61,274 nucleotides of DNA from NCBI GenBank assembly GCA_021801265.1, contig JAJYYE010000009.1:1-61274 (forward strand), given 5' to 3'. A program made the position numbers and the translations under genes. The notes under the pieces are model-generated. The model did not search any database, was not told the origin of the DNA, and worked only from the letters and a program-made list of their open reading frames with translations. Shown here in pieces: positions 54,181 to 61,274 of this stretch. Origin of the DNA: Pseudomonadota bacterium (GTDB lineage Bacteria > Pseudomonadota > Gammaproteobacteria > Halothiobacillales > Halothiobacillaceae). The stretch's first letter is position 1. The number at the start of each line of letters is the position of its first letter.

Positions 54181-54810
54181 TCAACCTCGCGTAAACCAGC
54201 GTTTGATTTTCGCCGAAAGCCCGTGCCGCCATTGACTGCGGCGCACAGCAGCCTCATCCACCACCCAGTTCAGCTGGATGCTACGGCGCTGACCGACAAA
54301 GGGTTTATGGCCGTGCCATGCGTTTTCGGTATTCACGAACGCGAGCAAAGTGCCTGCATCGGGCGATACTTCATCGAACCAATCCTCCACATGATCGGAG
54401 CGCAGCAAGCGCAAACCACCATCTTCGGGGTTCCAGCCGCTATTCAGATAGAGCAAAACGGTCACGACTTTCGATCTCGAATCGGTATGCACACGACCAT
54501 CTTGCGGTCCACTGTAGCCGCGAATGGTGATGGTGGTGGGTTTGCCGACCAGGTCAACGCCGAGTTTTTCAGAGAATTTTTTAGCCGCTTCTTCACTTTC
54601 AAGATACTCAACGAGTTTCACAAACGAAGGGCCGCTTTTAAGCTCATTCATTGGGAAACTACCGCGCTTCGGCACATCAGGGAAATCGCGATCAATCTCC
54701 TCCATCGCCGCTTTGGGCACAAAACGGCGCGCCACAAAATGCACAAATGGCGCACGCACCACCGGTGCGGCATCGAAAGCGTTTAAATCGATTAAGTTTT
54801 GTTTCGTCAT
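54181..54810 (-). CDS. 2-oxoglutarate/Fe(II) oxygenase (prolyl 4-hydroxylase-like)
   Basis: A 209-residue non-haem iron oxygenase. The facial triad is visible: His108 and Asp110 in VHTDS and a distal His166 in NAWHGHKP, with the 2-oxoglutarate Arg176 in RRSIQLNW. The jelly-roll core spans about 90-182. It has no signal peptide, so it acts in the cytosol. It is embedded 3 bases from one GT4 gene and 9 bases from another glycosyltransferase-like gene, so a sugar or lipid-sugar precursor is a likely substrate. Hydroxylation of Kdo by KdoO is a known precedent for such chemistry on LPS. Confidence 0.86.
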   Translation of the reverse strand: MTKQNLIDLNAFDAAPVVRAPFVHFVARRFVPKAAMEEIDRDFPDVPKRGSFPMNELKSGPSFVKLVEYLESEEAAKKFSEKLGVDLVGKPTTITIRGYSGPQDGRVHTDSRSKVVTVLLYLNSGWNPEDGGLRLLRSDHVEDWFDEVSPDAGTLLAFVNTENAWHGHKPFVGQRRSIQLNWVVDEAAVRRSQWRHGLSAKIKRWFTRG

Positions 54811-54813
54811 GAT

Positions 54814-55893
54814 TTATTTCTCACTCAATGCATGTGTGGATGCTAACACACGGTCATACAACGCGAGCGTCTCCCGCCCTTGTCGCTCGATGCTAAATTG
54901 GCTTCGAGCCGTCTTTTTCGCGGCCAGGCCCAATGCCTTCGCTTTGGCCGGATTGTGCAGCAACGCGCTGACCGCGATTGCGATTTCACTCGGGTTCGCA
55001 GGTTCGATGAGTAAGCCATTTTGAGTGGGCCGAACCATTTCGGGAATAGCGCCCGTTCGCGTTCCTACACAGGGCAAGCCTATACTCATAGCCTCAAGAA
55101 ACGCCAAACAAAACCCCTCCTTGATGCTGGGCTGGAGATACACATCGGCGGCTCTCAGCAGATCCGGCACGTCCTGCCGCGCACCCAAAAACGTGACGCG
55201 GGAAGCCACGCCGAGCTTATTCGCCAACCTTTTCAGCTCAGCTTCCAGTACGCCGGCACCAACGAGCACCAGCTGCGCTTGGGGCGTATGCCCTAAAATC
55301 TGCGGCAACGCTTCGATGGCGAACGCATGTCCCTTCGCTGGCACAAGCCGGGCGACGCACAACACAATAAGGCGATCACTTAACGCCAACTGGGCGCGCA
55401 CCCGCGCTCGATTTGCAGCATCACACTCAATCGGCGTAATAGCATTGTGCACCACGGAACAACGCTCAGCAGGAAACCCACAATCCAGTAATGATTGTCG
55501 CACCTGTTGAGAAACGCACAACACATACCCTGCGGTGCGGAAGGGCTTAAGACTTTTAACGATATTGTGTGCGGTCGCTATCCAAGGAACGGAACCATTC
55601 GTTCGAGCCACCATCGCCGCAGAACGCGGCATATGGGCGTGAATAAGCACGGGTTTGTTTTGCTGAATTATTCGTCGTATTCGCCAGAGCGTGAATGGAT
55701 TCCACCGTCCACCACGACCGAAAATAAAACACTCAATGCCTGCCGCATTAAGGGCATCACTTAACGCCCCCACGTGCGGCATGGCCACGGCGACCGCAAG
55801 ACCCGTTGCGATCTGAATACGGCTTAAATCGAGCACATGTTGCTCTGCGCCACCGATGTCTGTTGAACTGATCACGTGCAAAATCCGCATCAC
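54814..55893 (-). CDS. GT4-type glycosyltransferase
   Basis: A 359-residue GT-B enzyme. The acceptor half begins ILHVISSTDIGGAEQHVLDL, with the family's Gly-Gly loop. The donor half shows LVPAKGHAFAIEALP, LVGAGVLEAELKRLA, and QPSIKEGFCLAFLEAMSIGLP (Glu-X7-Glu). Similar to WaaG/WbpH-like transferases that act on LPS core or O-chains. It lies between the oxygenase and another GT4 on the same strand, an apparent leftward operon of four genes. Confidence 0.9.
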   Translation of the reverse strand: MMRILHVISSTDIGGAEQHVLDLSRIQIATGLAVAVAMPHVGALSDALNAAGIECFIFGRGGRWNPFTLWRIRRIIQQNKPVLIHAHMPRSAAMVARTNGSVPWIATAHNIVKSLKPFRTAGYVLCVSQQVRQSLLDCGFPAERCSVVHNAITPIECDAANRARVRAQLALSDRLIVLCVARLVPAKGHAFAIEALPQILGHTPQAQLVLVGAGVLEAELKRLANKLGVASRVTFLGARQDVPDLLRAADVYLQPSIKEGFCLAFLEAMSIGLPCVGTRTGAIPEMVRPTQNGLLIEPANPSEIAIAVSALLHNPAKAKALGLAAKKTARSQFSIERQGRETLALYDRVLASTHALSEK

Positions 55894-55917
55894 GCACCAA
55901 GCTCCATGTAATACAGG

Positions 55918-57051
55918 TTACCGTCGCGATTGAATAAGTTCGTCATAAACGCTCATGGTTTGCGCTTGCATCGCTGCCAACGTGAATGGACGATCGAGCG
56001 ATATGGGGGGCGCGCCATTTTGGCACCAATTCCGTAATTTAATGACCGCCGCATCCCAATCCCCCAAGGCAATGGCACCTTCAGGATACATCGCAGCGAG
56101 TTGCTCGCCCACGCCGCCATGCGCGTAACCCAGCACGGGTTTACCCAAACTCAAGGCTTCTAAACTCACGCGGCCAAATGCTTCAGCATCAGTAGACAGC
56201 GAAAGCACAACGTCACTCACCGCCATAATGTTTTTCAAATCCGAACGCTGGCCGGTGAGCGTAACCGCCGACGCCAAGCCCATCTCAATGATTTTCATTT
56301 CAATTTCTTGCAGAAAATGCTGCTTTCGAGGATGCGCCTCACCAACGATGAGTGCATGGACGGGAATACCGTTCGCCAGTAAACACTGCACGATTCCCAG
56401 CAAGTCGAGCTGGCCTTTCCAGCGCGTAATCCGCCCCGGCAAGGTAATCACCCACTTACCCGCCAGTTGGGGAAACTCCGCTTGCCATAAAGCTTGCCAA
56501 CGCGCATCCGGCATAAAACTTGGCGCGTAGCTGTCAGGATCGACCCCGCGATAGATGCGGGTGATGCGCTCGGCGGCCACAGCGGGATAATACCGGGCTA
56601 TGTAGCGCACAATCATGTCAGAGACAGCGATCACTCGCTCGCCCTTCACCATCACCGCGCTGTATGCATTTGGGGTATACGGGCCGTGGACGGTCGTCAC
56701 CAATCGAGGGCGGGTGGCTTTATCCATACCGCGCCACGCCAGCCAGCCAATCCAAGCCGGCACGCGTGAACGAAGATGCAGAATATCCACAGCACGCGAC
56801 AGCAATAAATCCCTGACAACGCGCACATAGCGCAAGGTACTCAAAGACTTTTTGCCGATCGGCAACGTGATGTGTTCAGCACCAAGCGCTTCCAACTCAG
56901 CCACCATGCGCCCGCCACCAGACACCACAATGGCCCGATGACCTGCGGCAATCAGCGCGGCGGCAATCTCGATCGTGCCGCGCTCAACACCCCCGCTTTC
57001 CAGCGCTGGCAGCAGTTGCATCACCGTCATGGATGAGCAGCGCTTGAGCAT
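55918..57051 (-). CDS. GT4-type glycosyltransferase
   Basis: A GT-B transferase that begins VMQLLPALESGGVERGTIEI, continues with LHLRSRVPAWIGWLAWRGM, and has a donor half with LPGRITRWKGQLDLLGI, GQRSDLKNIMAVSDVVLSLST and GRVSLEALSLGKPVLGYAHGG (Glu-X7 type site). The start is uncertain. The longest frame begins at 57156, only 18 bases from the divergent oxygenase, so I prefer an ATG near 57051 (or 57030). First gene of the leftward glycosyltransferase-oxygenase set. Confidence 0.88.
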   Translation of the reverse strand: MLKRCSSMTVMQLLPALESGGVERGTIEIAAALIAAGHRAIVVSGGGRMVAELEALGAEHITLPIGKKSLSTLRYVRVVRDLLLSRAVDILHLRSRVPAWIGWLAWRGMDKATRPRLVTTVHGPYTPNAYSAVMVKGERVIAVSDMIVRYIARYYPAVAAERITRIYRGVDPDSYAPSFMPDARWQALWQAEFPQLAGKWVITLPGRITRWKGQLDLLGIVQCLLANGIPVHALIVGEAHPRKQHFLQEIEMKIIEMGLASAVTLTGQRSDLKNIMAVSDVVLSLSTDAEAFGRVSLEALSLGKPVLGYAHGGVGEQLAAMYPEGAIALGDWDAAVIKLRNWCQNGAPPISLDRPFTLAAMQAQTMSVYDELIQSRR

Positions 57052-57174
57052 TGGTGATTCTGATATTTTGGGCGTGAGGGGCATGCGGCGTACACTGGTT
57101 AAACTTTTAGCGATAAGGGGTTTATTATACGCGCCTGACTCGCTCACATTGCTCATATCTCAAAGGCCACGCGT

Positions 57175-57858
57175 ATGTCCGATTTTGCCCCTCTCGATCT
57201 TGTTAAAACCAGCCTGCTGCATTCATTCGCCAGCGCGGAGCAACGGGAGTCACCCTATCGGCACTGGCGATTGCAGGATGTGCTGCCGTTTGAAATCGCT
57301 CAATCCATTGCACTACTGCCATTTACCCCGCCCGTGATCGACGATACCGGCGGCAGGCGAGAAACGCATAACGAATCTAGGCGATTTTTCGATCAAGATG
57401 CGATCAAAAAACTCCCGACCTGTGCCGCAGTTGCTCATGCCCTTCAATCGCCTGAGCTAATTGCCATTATCGAACAACGATGTGGTTTGGATCTCATTGG
57501 CACCAATTTGCGGATTGAGTATGCGCTGGATACTCAAGGTTTTTGGCTTGAACGCCATACCGATTTGGGGGTAAAAAAATTCACGATGTTGGCGTATATG
57601 TCTGAAGATGCCGAACATGAAAACTGGGGCACGGATATTTACGCAGACAAAGAGTCTCCCGCGCAACGCGTGCCCGCCGTGTTCAATACGGCCATGATCT
57701 TTGTCCCGTCCAGCAACACTTGGCATGGCTTTGAACCACGAAAAATCAACGGAGTTCGGCGCACATTGATTATTAACTATGTCACGCATGAATGGCGCAA
57801 CCGGCACGAACTGGCATTCCCGAACACCCCTATTGGCTCACCCACTGGCAAATCATAA
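57175..57858 (+). CDS. 2-oxoglutarate/Fe(II) oxygenase-like protein
   Basis: A second, distinct iron oxygenase of 227 residues. His128 and Asp130 (RHTDLGVKKFTM) with His184 in NTWHGFEP and Arg195 or Arg196 in GVRRTLIINY complete a triad plus 2-oxoglutarate ligand. The N-terminal 110 residues are unlike the gene at 54181. No signal peptide. Its stop overlaps the ELM1-like start as TAATG. It is divergent from a GT4 gene, so both cluster oxygenases flank the same glycosyltransferases. Substrate unknown, perhaps a surface-sugar precursor. Confidence 0.8.
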   Translation: MSDFAPLDLVKTSLLHSFASAEQRESPYRHWRLQDVLPFEIAQSIALLPFTPPVIDDTGGRRETHNESRRFFDQDAIKKLPTCAAVAHALQSPELIAIIEQRCGLDLIGTNLRIEYALDTQGFWLERHTDLGVKKFTMLAYMSEDAEHENWGTDIYADKESPAQRVPAVFNTAMIFVPSSNTWHGFEPRKINGVRRTLIINYVTHEWRNRHELAFPNTPIGSPTGKS

Positions 57859-58883
57859 TGGCCGAAGTCGGATTAACCGCAACCTCGTCAGCCATACCTC
57901 ATTCCTCGCCCAAAATCTGGTTGCTCACGAACGATGCGGTGGGATTGCGCAATCAAGCCATCGGTTTGGCAGAGCATATCGGCTGGCCGTTTGAGCTCAA
58001 GCTGGTCAACTTAACCAAGCCTTGGCGCTGGCTGCCGGGGCATTGGTTGCCCCGAGCACACACCAAACTCACGCCGGAATCATCGCCCTTGCAGGCACCG
58101 TGGCCGGATATGATTATTTCCTGTGGTCGGCTCGGCGCCGCCGCCGCGCTCGGTGTCAAACGCGCAACGGGTGGCCAAGTATTTACGGTGCATATTCAAA
58201 ACCCCCAAATGCCGCATCATCTGGTTGATTTAATCGCACCGCCGCGCCATGACGGATTATCAGGCCCGAATGTGATTAATACGCGGGGGGCGCTCCATCA
58301 CGTCACCCCAGAAAAAATCGCCCGTGCAATCGCTGAACAAACTTCCCAGCACCCCGATCTCCCGCGAATCAAGCAGAATCAGCGCGTGATTGGGGTTTTG
58401 ATTGGCGGGAGCAACGCAACAGCAATACTTACCCCAGACAAAAGCCGACAATTAATCGCATTACTGATAACTGCCGCAAGCGCACAAAACGCTCACTTGT
58501 GGATCACGGCCTCTCGGCGCACGGGTAATGAAAATATCGCCGCCATGCGTGACGCGATAAGTGGCTCATCTCATTGGTTTTGGGATAACACAGGCGAAAA
58601 CCCCTATCACGCCATTTTGGGCATGGCAGATTATTTGATTGTCACCGGGGATTCTGTATCAATGGTGTCAGAAGCGGCATCTACGGGAAAGCCGGTTTAT
58701 ACCTTGGATTTTGATGGGTACTCAGGCCGACTGAATGATTTTCACCGATCGTTAAGAGAAGAGGGCGTCACCCGGCCATTCCAAGGCGAACTTGCCGTTT
58801 GGGCCTATGAACCCGTTAACGACACGCCGCAAATCGCCACACTTATTCGGGAACGATTTCATCATCATCAAGGGCACGTATAG
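57858..58883 (+). CDS. ELM1/GtrOC1-like protein (DUF1022, GT-B look)
   Basis: A 341-residue protein of the 'mitochondrial fission ELM1' family, named for a plant homologue but in bacteria often found among LPS genes. Features include WLLTNDAVGLRNQAIGLAE at the N-terminus, HIQNPQMPHHLVDLIAPPRHD, GVLIGGSNAT, and VTGDSVSMVSEAASTGKPVY, which look like a nucleotide-sugar GT-B site. The start at 57858 gives a TAATG coupling to the oxygenase gene. A role in sugar transfer or export of a modified glycan is plausible. Confidence 0.82.
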   Translation: MAEVGLTATSSAIPHSSPKIWLLTNDAVGLRNQAIGLAEHIGWPFELKLVNLTKPWRWLPGHWLPRAHTKLTPESSPLQAPWPDMIISCGRLGAAAALGVKRATGGQVFTVHIQNPQMPHHLVDLIAPPRHDGLSGPNVINTRGALHHVTPEKIARAIAEQTSQHPDLPRIKQNQRVIGVLIGGSNATAILTPDKSRQLIALLITAASAQNAHLWITASRRTGNENIAAMRDAISGSSHWFWDNTGENPYHAILGMADYLIVTGDSVSMVSEAASTGKPVYTLDFDGYSGRLNDFHRSLREEGVTRPFQGELAVWAYEPVNDTPQIATLIRERFHHHQGHV

Positions 58884-58912
58884 AAGATTAACCGTTAAAA
58901 GTCATGGCGCGA

Positions 58913-59062
58913 TCAGTCTTGATTGTGGGTTGATGCAGCGAGATCCCGCCGAATCAGTCGACGGATCACCACATAAATACCGACGTGCAATGCAATTGCC
59001 ACAATAACGATAACGATAATCATTGCAACTAATGCGGGATTATTCTCGACTAAAGTGCTCAT
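58913..59062 (-). CDS. Small single-span membrane protein (49 residues)
   Basis: A short frame with clear protein character: MSTLVENNPALVAM, a hydrophobic span of Ile, Val and Ala (about 14-33), then a basic segment YVVIRRLIRRDL and a polar end. The topology should be N-out, C-in. It begins 15 bases after the stop of the CHCC zinc-finger gene on the same strand, so it is probably the third gene of the ilvE unit. No family recognised; conservation in relatives would settle it. Confidence 0.55.
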   Translation of the reverse strand: MSTLVENNPALVAMIIVIVIVAIALHVGIYVVIRRLIRRDLAASTHNQD

Positions 59063-59077
59063 TAATCCCAAATGCAC

Positions 59078-59290
59078 TTAATCAACGAGACGATATACCG
59101 TGCTGCAATAAATACAACGCGCCATATCGCCTGGGGTTTCTAAATGGATATAAACCCGAGGATGCGCGTTCCAGAGGAGCTCATCCTCACGCGGGCAATA
59201 CACAGGTAAATCTGCCTGTTGAACCAGAACCTCACACGCAGCACTCGCCATTTTGAATGAATCCGGATGGGCCGCAGTATCCGGATTCAT
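59078..59290 (-). CDS. CHCC zinc-finger domain protein
   Basis: A 70-residue protein of the zf-CHCC family, related to the complex I accessory subunit NDUFS6. The ligands are Cys32 (LPVYCP), His43 (WNAHPRVYI), Cys59 and Cys62 (ARCIYCSTVYRLVD). The ATG at 59290 forms an ATGA overlap with the ilvE stop; a longer frame would lie inside ilvE. The pairing of this protein with ilvE is common in beta- and gammaproteobacteria. Function not known. Confidence 0.88.
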   Translation of the reverse strand: MNPDTAAHPDSFKMASAACEVLVQQADLPVYCPREDELLWNAHPRVYIHLETPGDMARCIYCSTVYRLVD

Positions 59291-60222
59291 GCCCGCTCCT
59301 CGGTGAAATTCAACCAAGGATTAAACTCCGCATCGAATCGGCCATGCACGAGATCGAAATAAGCTGACTGCAAGCGCTCCGTAATCGGGCCGCGAGTGCC
59401 ACGCCCAATCAGACGGTTATCCACTTCTCGAATCGGCGTAACTTCCGCTGCAGTTCCGGTAAAGAAGGCTTCATCCGCAATATAAACCTCATCACGGGTG
59501 ATGCGTTTTTCAATCACTTGATAGCCAAATCGCTGAGCCAAAGTGATGATGGTACGGCGGGTAATGCCATCCAGCGCTGCTGTCAGGTCGGGTGTATACA
59601 AGACGCCATCACGCACAAGAAAAATATTTTCCCCTGAACCCTCGGCAACAAACCCTTGGGTATCCAACAACATCGCCTCGTCATAACCATCTTGCGTCGC
59701 TTCCCGCAGCGCCATCATGGAATTCATATAAGCGCCCGTCGCCTTGGCTTTACACATGGTGACATTGACATGATGCCGAGAATAGCTCGATGTTTTGATC
59801 CGGATACCCCTCTGAATGTTTTCCGCACCCAAATAGGCACCCCACTCCCATGCGGCAACCACCACATGCACCTTCAAATTATCTGCACGTAAACCCATGC
59901 CTTCCGAGCCATAAAAAACCAAGGGGCGCATATAGGCGCTCTCCAGTTGATTTTCGCGAATGACTTGCCGGTGCGCATCGTTAATAACGCTTTCGGTATA
60001 AGGCATGGGCATACCGAGAATTTTGGCAGAGTTGGCGAGCCGACGGGTATGGTCTTCAAGTCGGAAAATAGCCGTACCACGATCCGTTTTATAGGCGCGC
60101 ACACCCTCAAAGCAACCCATACCGTAGTGCAAGCTATGTGTCAGAACATGTATTTGAGCAGCGCGCCACTCAACCATCTCACCGTCAAACCAGATAAAAC
60201 CGTCTCGATCATCCATCGACAT
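59287..60222 (-). CDS. ilvE: Branched-chain amino acid aminotransferase
   Basis: PLP class IV aminotransferase for the last step of Val, Leu and Ile synthesis, 311 residues. MDDRDGFIWFDGEMV, HSLHYGMGCFEGVRAY, KAKATGAYMNSMMALREA (with the PLP Lys), DTQGFVAEGSGENIF and VYIADEAFFTGTAAEVTPI are typical of IlvE. It is the first gene of a leftward unit with the zinc-finger and small membrane genes. The 216-base upstream gap holds no gene; I see no leader peptide or attenuator. Confidence 0.96.
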   Translation of the reverse strand: MSMDDRDGFIWFDGEMVEWRAAQIHVLTHSLHYGMGCFEGVRAYKTDRGTAIFRLEDHTRRLANSAKILGMPMPYTESVINDAHRQVIRENQLESAYMRPLVFYGSEGMGLRADNLKVHVVVAAWEWGAYLGAENIQRGIRIKTSSYSRHHVNVTMCKAKATGAYMNSMMALREATQDGYDEAMLLDTQGFVAEGSGENIFLVRDGVLYTPDLTAALDGITRRTIITLAQRFGYQVIEKRITRDEVYIADEAFFTGTAAEVTPIREVDNRLIGRGTRGPITERLQSAYFDLVHGRFDAEFNPWLNFTEERA

Positions 60223-60438
60223 CGTGGAGCCTCACAATTCAGCAAAAATAATTCATAAAAAACGAGGCATTCATCGCAAGGGGGGAGAAAGCCCCAGCAA
60301 GGCAACTCGCGAAACGGGCTTAACTATATAGTTTCCGTTGAAAATACCCAGTGATCACCCGTCAAAACAAGCTTCAACGAGCAATAATACACCACGGATA
60401 CTCTTGAGGCGATGAACAGAACGATGAAATGGGGTGAC

Positions 60439-60636
60439 TCATCCACCGCCGATGGCATGAACCAGTTCAAGGCGATCATTAGCGTTCAGGATAGTAGTCG
60501 AAAATGAATGACGAGGAAGAATCTCGCCATTAAGCTCAACCGCGAGTCGACGCTGGTGAAACTGCAGTGCCAGAAGCAAGTCGAAAACAGACGAATTCAT
60601 TCGAATTTGTCGGGGTTCTCCATTCACAACTATCAT
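60439..60636 (-). CDS. thiS: Sulfur carrier protein ThiS
   Basis: Small ubiquitin-like sulfur donor for the thiazole of thiamine. The 65 residues end in AIGGG with the reactive C-terminal Gly-Gly, after LELVHAIGG, and include VELNGEILPR, the family's central phrase. The ATG at 60636 follows GGAAG closely; a TTG six codons earlier is also in frame. No thiG or other thi gene lies in the window, at least on this side, unless downstream genes were moved. Confidence 0.88.
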   Translation of the reverse strand: MIVVNGEPRQIRMNSSVFDLLLALQFHQRRLAVELNGEILPRHSFSTTILNANDRLELVHAIGGG

Positions 60637-60703
60637 TACTTCCGTTGCAATCAATCAACCTCCAACCTGCCTGCCCAAAAAGAAAAGGCAGGCAGAGTAA
60701 ATA

Positions 60704-61000
60704 TTATTTTTTAACCGGTTGCGCCGACTTTGCTTGCTCAACTGCAAAATGTTCCTTGAACATCAGATAGTTTTTATCCCCAATTCCTTTGACATCCTTG
60801 AGCTCTTCAACAGATTTGAACCCATGATGCGCCTTGCGATACGCCTCAATGGCACCCGCCAACTTAGGGCCGATACCTTTAACGGACTGTAACTGCTCTG
60901 TCGTCGCTGTGTTCAAATCCAACTTATCCACCGCATAAGCCGATGACATGCCCATTATTAACAAAAAACCCAGTACCCAAGCTCTAATCCAAGAATTCAT
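60704..61000 (-). CDS. ComEA-like helix-hairpin-helix protein
   Basis: A 98-residue exported protein. A signal peptide (WVLGFLLIMGMSSAYA) precedes tandem helix-hairpin-helix motifs (LNTATTEQLQSVKGIGPKLA and VEELKDVKGIG), the DNA-binding part of ComEA. The end is a Lys-rich tail. The ribosome site GGGAG lies 6 bases upstream. Such short ComEA relatives act as periplasmic DNA receptors in gammaproteobacterial competence. It lies just downstream of the rRNA terminator. Confidence 0.9.
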   Translation of the reverse strand: MNSWIRAWVLGFLLIMGMSSAYAVDKLDLNTATTEQLQSVKGIGPKLAGAIEAYRKAHHGFKSVEELKDVKGIGDKNYLMFKEHFAVEQAKSAQPVKK

Positions 61001-61148
61001 AGCCCGCTCCCTTCGATGATAAATACGAATTACCTGAATGGCACCAAGAAAATTCGCAACCTTCAGATATTGAAGGTGTTAATAATCTATCAGAAATAAT
61101 ACGAGGGAATCAACAAAAATAACATTTCACTGAAATTGTTTATATGTT

Positions 61149-61182
61149 AAAAACCCCCCACGGGGTGAAGGTGGGGGGTTTT
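61149..61182 (-). terminator. Terminator of the rRNA operon
   Basis: Arms AAAACCCCCCAC / GTGGGGGGTTTT (12 base pairs, loop of 9) followed, reading leftward, by TTTTT. It lies about 10 bases after the predicted 3' end of 5S rRNA and so ends that operon. Confidence 0.9.
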
Positions 61183-61191
61183 AGGGATTGG

Positions 61192-61274
61192 GAGCCTGGC
61201 GTTGACCTACTTTCACATGGGGAGACCCCACACTATCATCGGCGATGCAGCGTTTCACTTCTGTGTTCGGGATG
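61192..61274 (-). rRNA. rrf: 5S ribosomal RNA, 3' part (runs off the window)
   Basis: The last 83 bases are the complement of the 3' end of a bacterial 5S rRNA: minus-strand GTGAAACGCTGCATCGCCGA, GGGGTCTCCCCATGTGAAAG and the 3' closing CAACGCCAGGCTCC. The 5' third, with the pairing TGCCTGG, lies beyond the right edge. A 23S-16S operon should continue to the right. Confidence 0.93.

Overview
The window looks like chromosomal DNA of a chemolithoautotrophic, sulfur-oxidising gammaproteobacterium. Three things point that way. A CbbR-like LysR regulator of CO2 fixation sits at the left edge. soxY and soxZ, the thiosulfate-carrier genes, sit near 10 kb. Conserved gammaproteobacterial blocks (def-fmt-rsmB opposed to dprA-smg-topA-tsaC-hemF; rpe-gph-trpE) make up the core. 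A relative of Halothiobacillus is my best guess, but that is inference from gene content. Almost every base is coding, and neighbouring genes often overlap as ATGA or TAATG.

Layout. 1-4.4 kb: cbbR-like gene, then leftward malic enzyme / 5'-3' exonuclease / RluE-type pseudouridine synthase, then an IS3-family transposase remnant next to a REP-like palindrome. 4.5-10.9 kb: an OmpA-type lipoprotein and bioF (leftward), then a rightward membrane histidine kinase, an NtrC-type sigma-54 activator, and soxYZ. A textbook -24/-12 promoter and a perfect inverted repeat lie in front of soxY, so this segment reads as a self-contained two-component sulfur-oxidation switch. 10.9-15.2 kb: a decayed glutathione peroxidase gene, proline iminopeptidase, a TtcA-family protein, and two convergent lipid A-type acyltransferases. 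15.2-25.7 kb: a leftward run trkH-trkA-ntrX-ntrY-DUF4390-rsmB-fmt-def (potassium uptake, NtrYX signalling, translation start and 16S rRNA methylation). 26-34 kb: rightward LysM lipoprotein, dprA, smg, topA, tsaC and hemF. 33.6-44.4 kb: secreted nuclease, zinc-independent L31, comF, a membrane protein of unknown function, bioB, trpE, gph, rpe, a SPOR protein, argS, folE and folM.

44.5-58.9 kb is a cell-surface region. It holds a small secreted His/Lys-rich protein, a NodIJ-type ABC exporter, waaA (Kdo transferase), a third LpxL-type acyltransferase, three GT4-type glycosyltransferases, an O-antigen ligase-like membrane protein, a GT8-like transferase coupled to a DUF535 (VirK/YbjX) gene, a further glycosyltransferase-like gene, an ELM1-like protein, and two different 2-oxoglutarate/Fe(II) oxygenases. 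The mix suggests an LPS core or surface glycan that is decorated by hydroxylation or another oxidation. That is the second most interesting part of the window.

58.9-61.3 kb: ilvE, a CHCC zinc-finger protein and a 49-residue single-span membrane protein (apparently one operon), thiS, a ComEA-like helix-hairpin-helix protein, then the terminator and 3' part of a leftward 5S rRNA gene that runs off the right end. No tRNA genes, CRISPR array, prophage or intact insertion sequence were seen.
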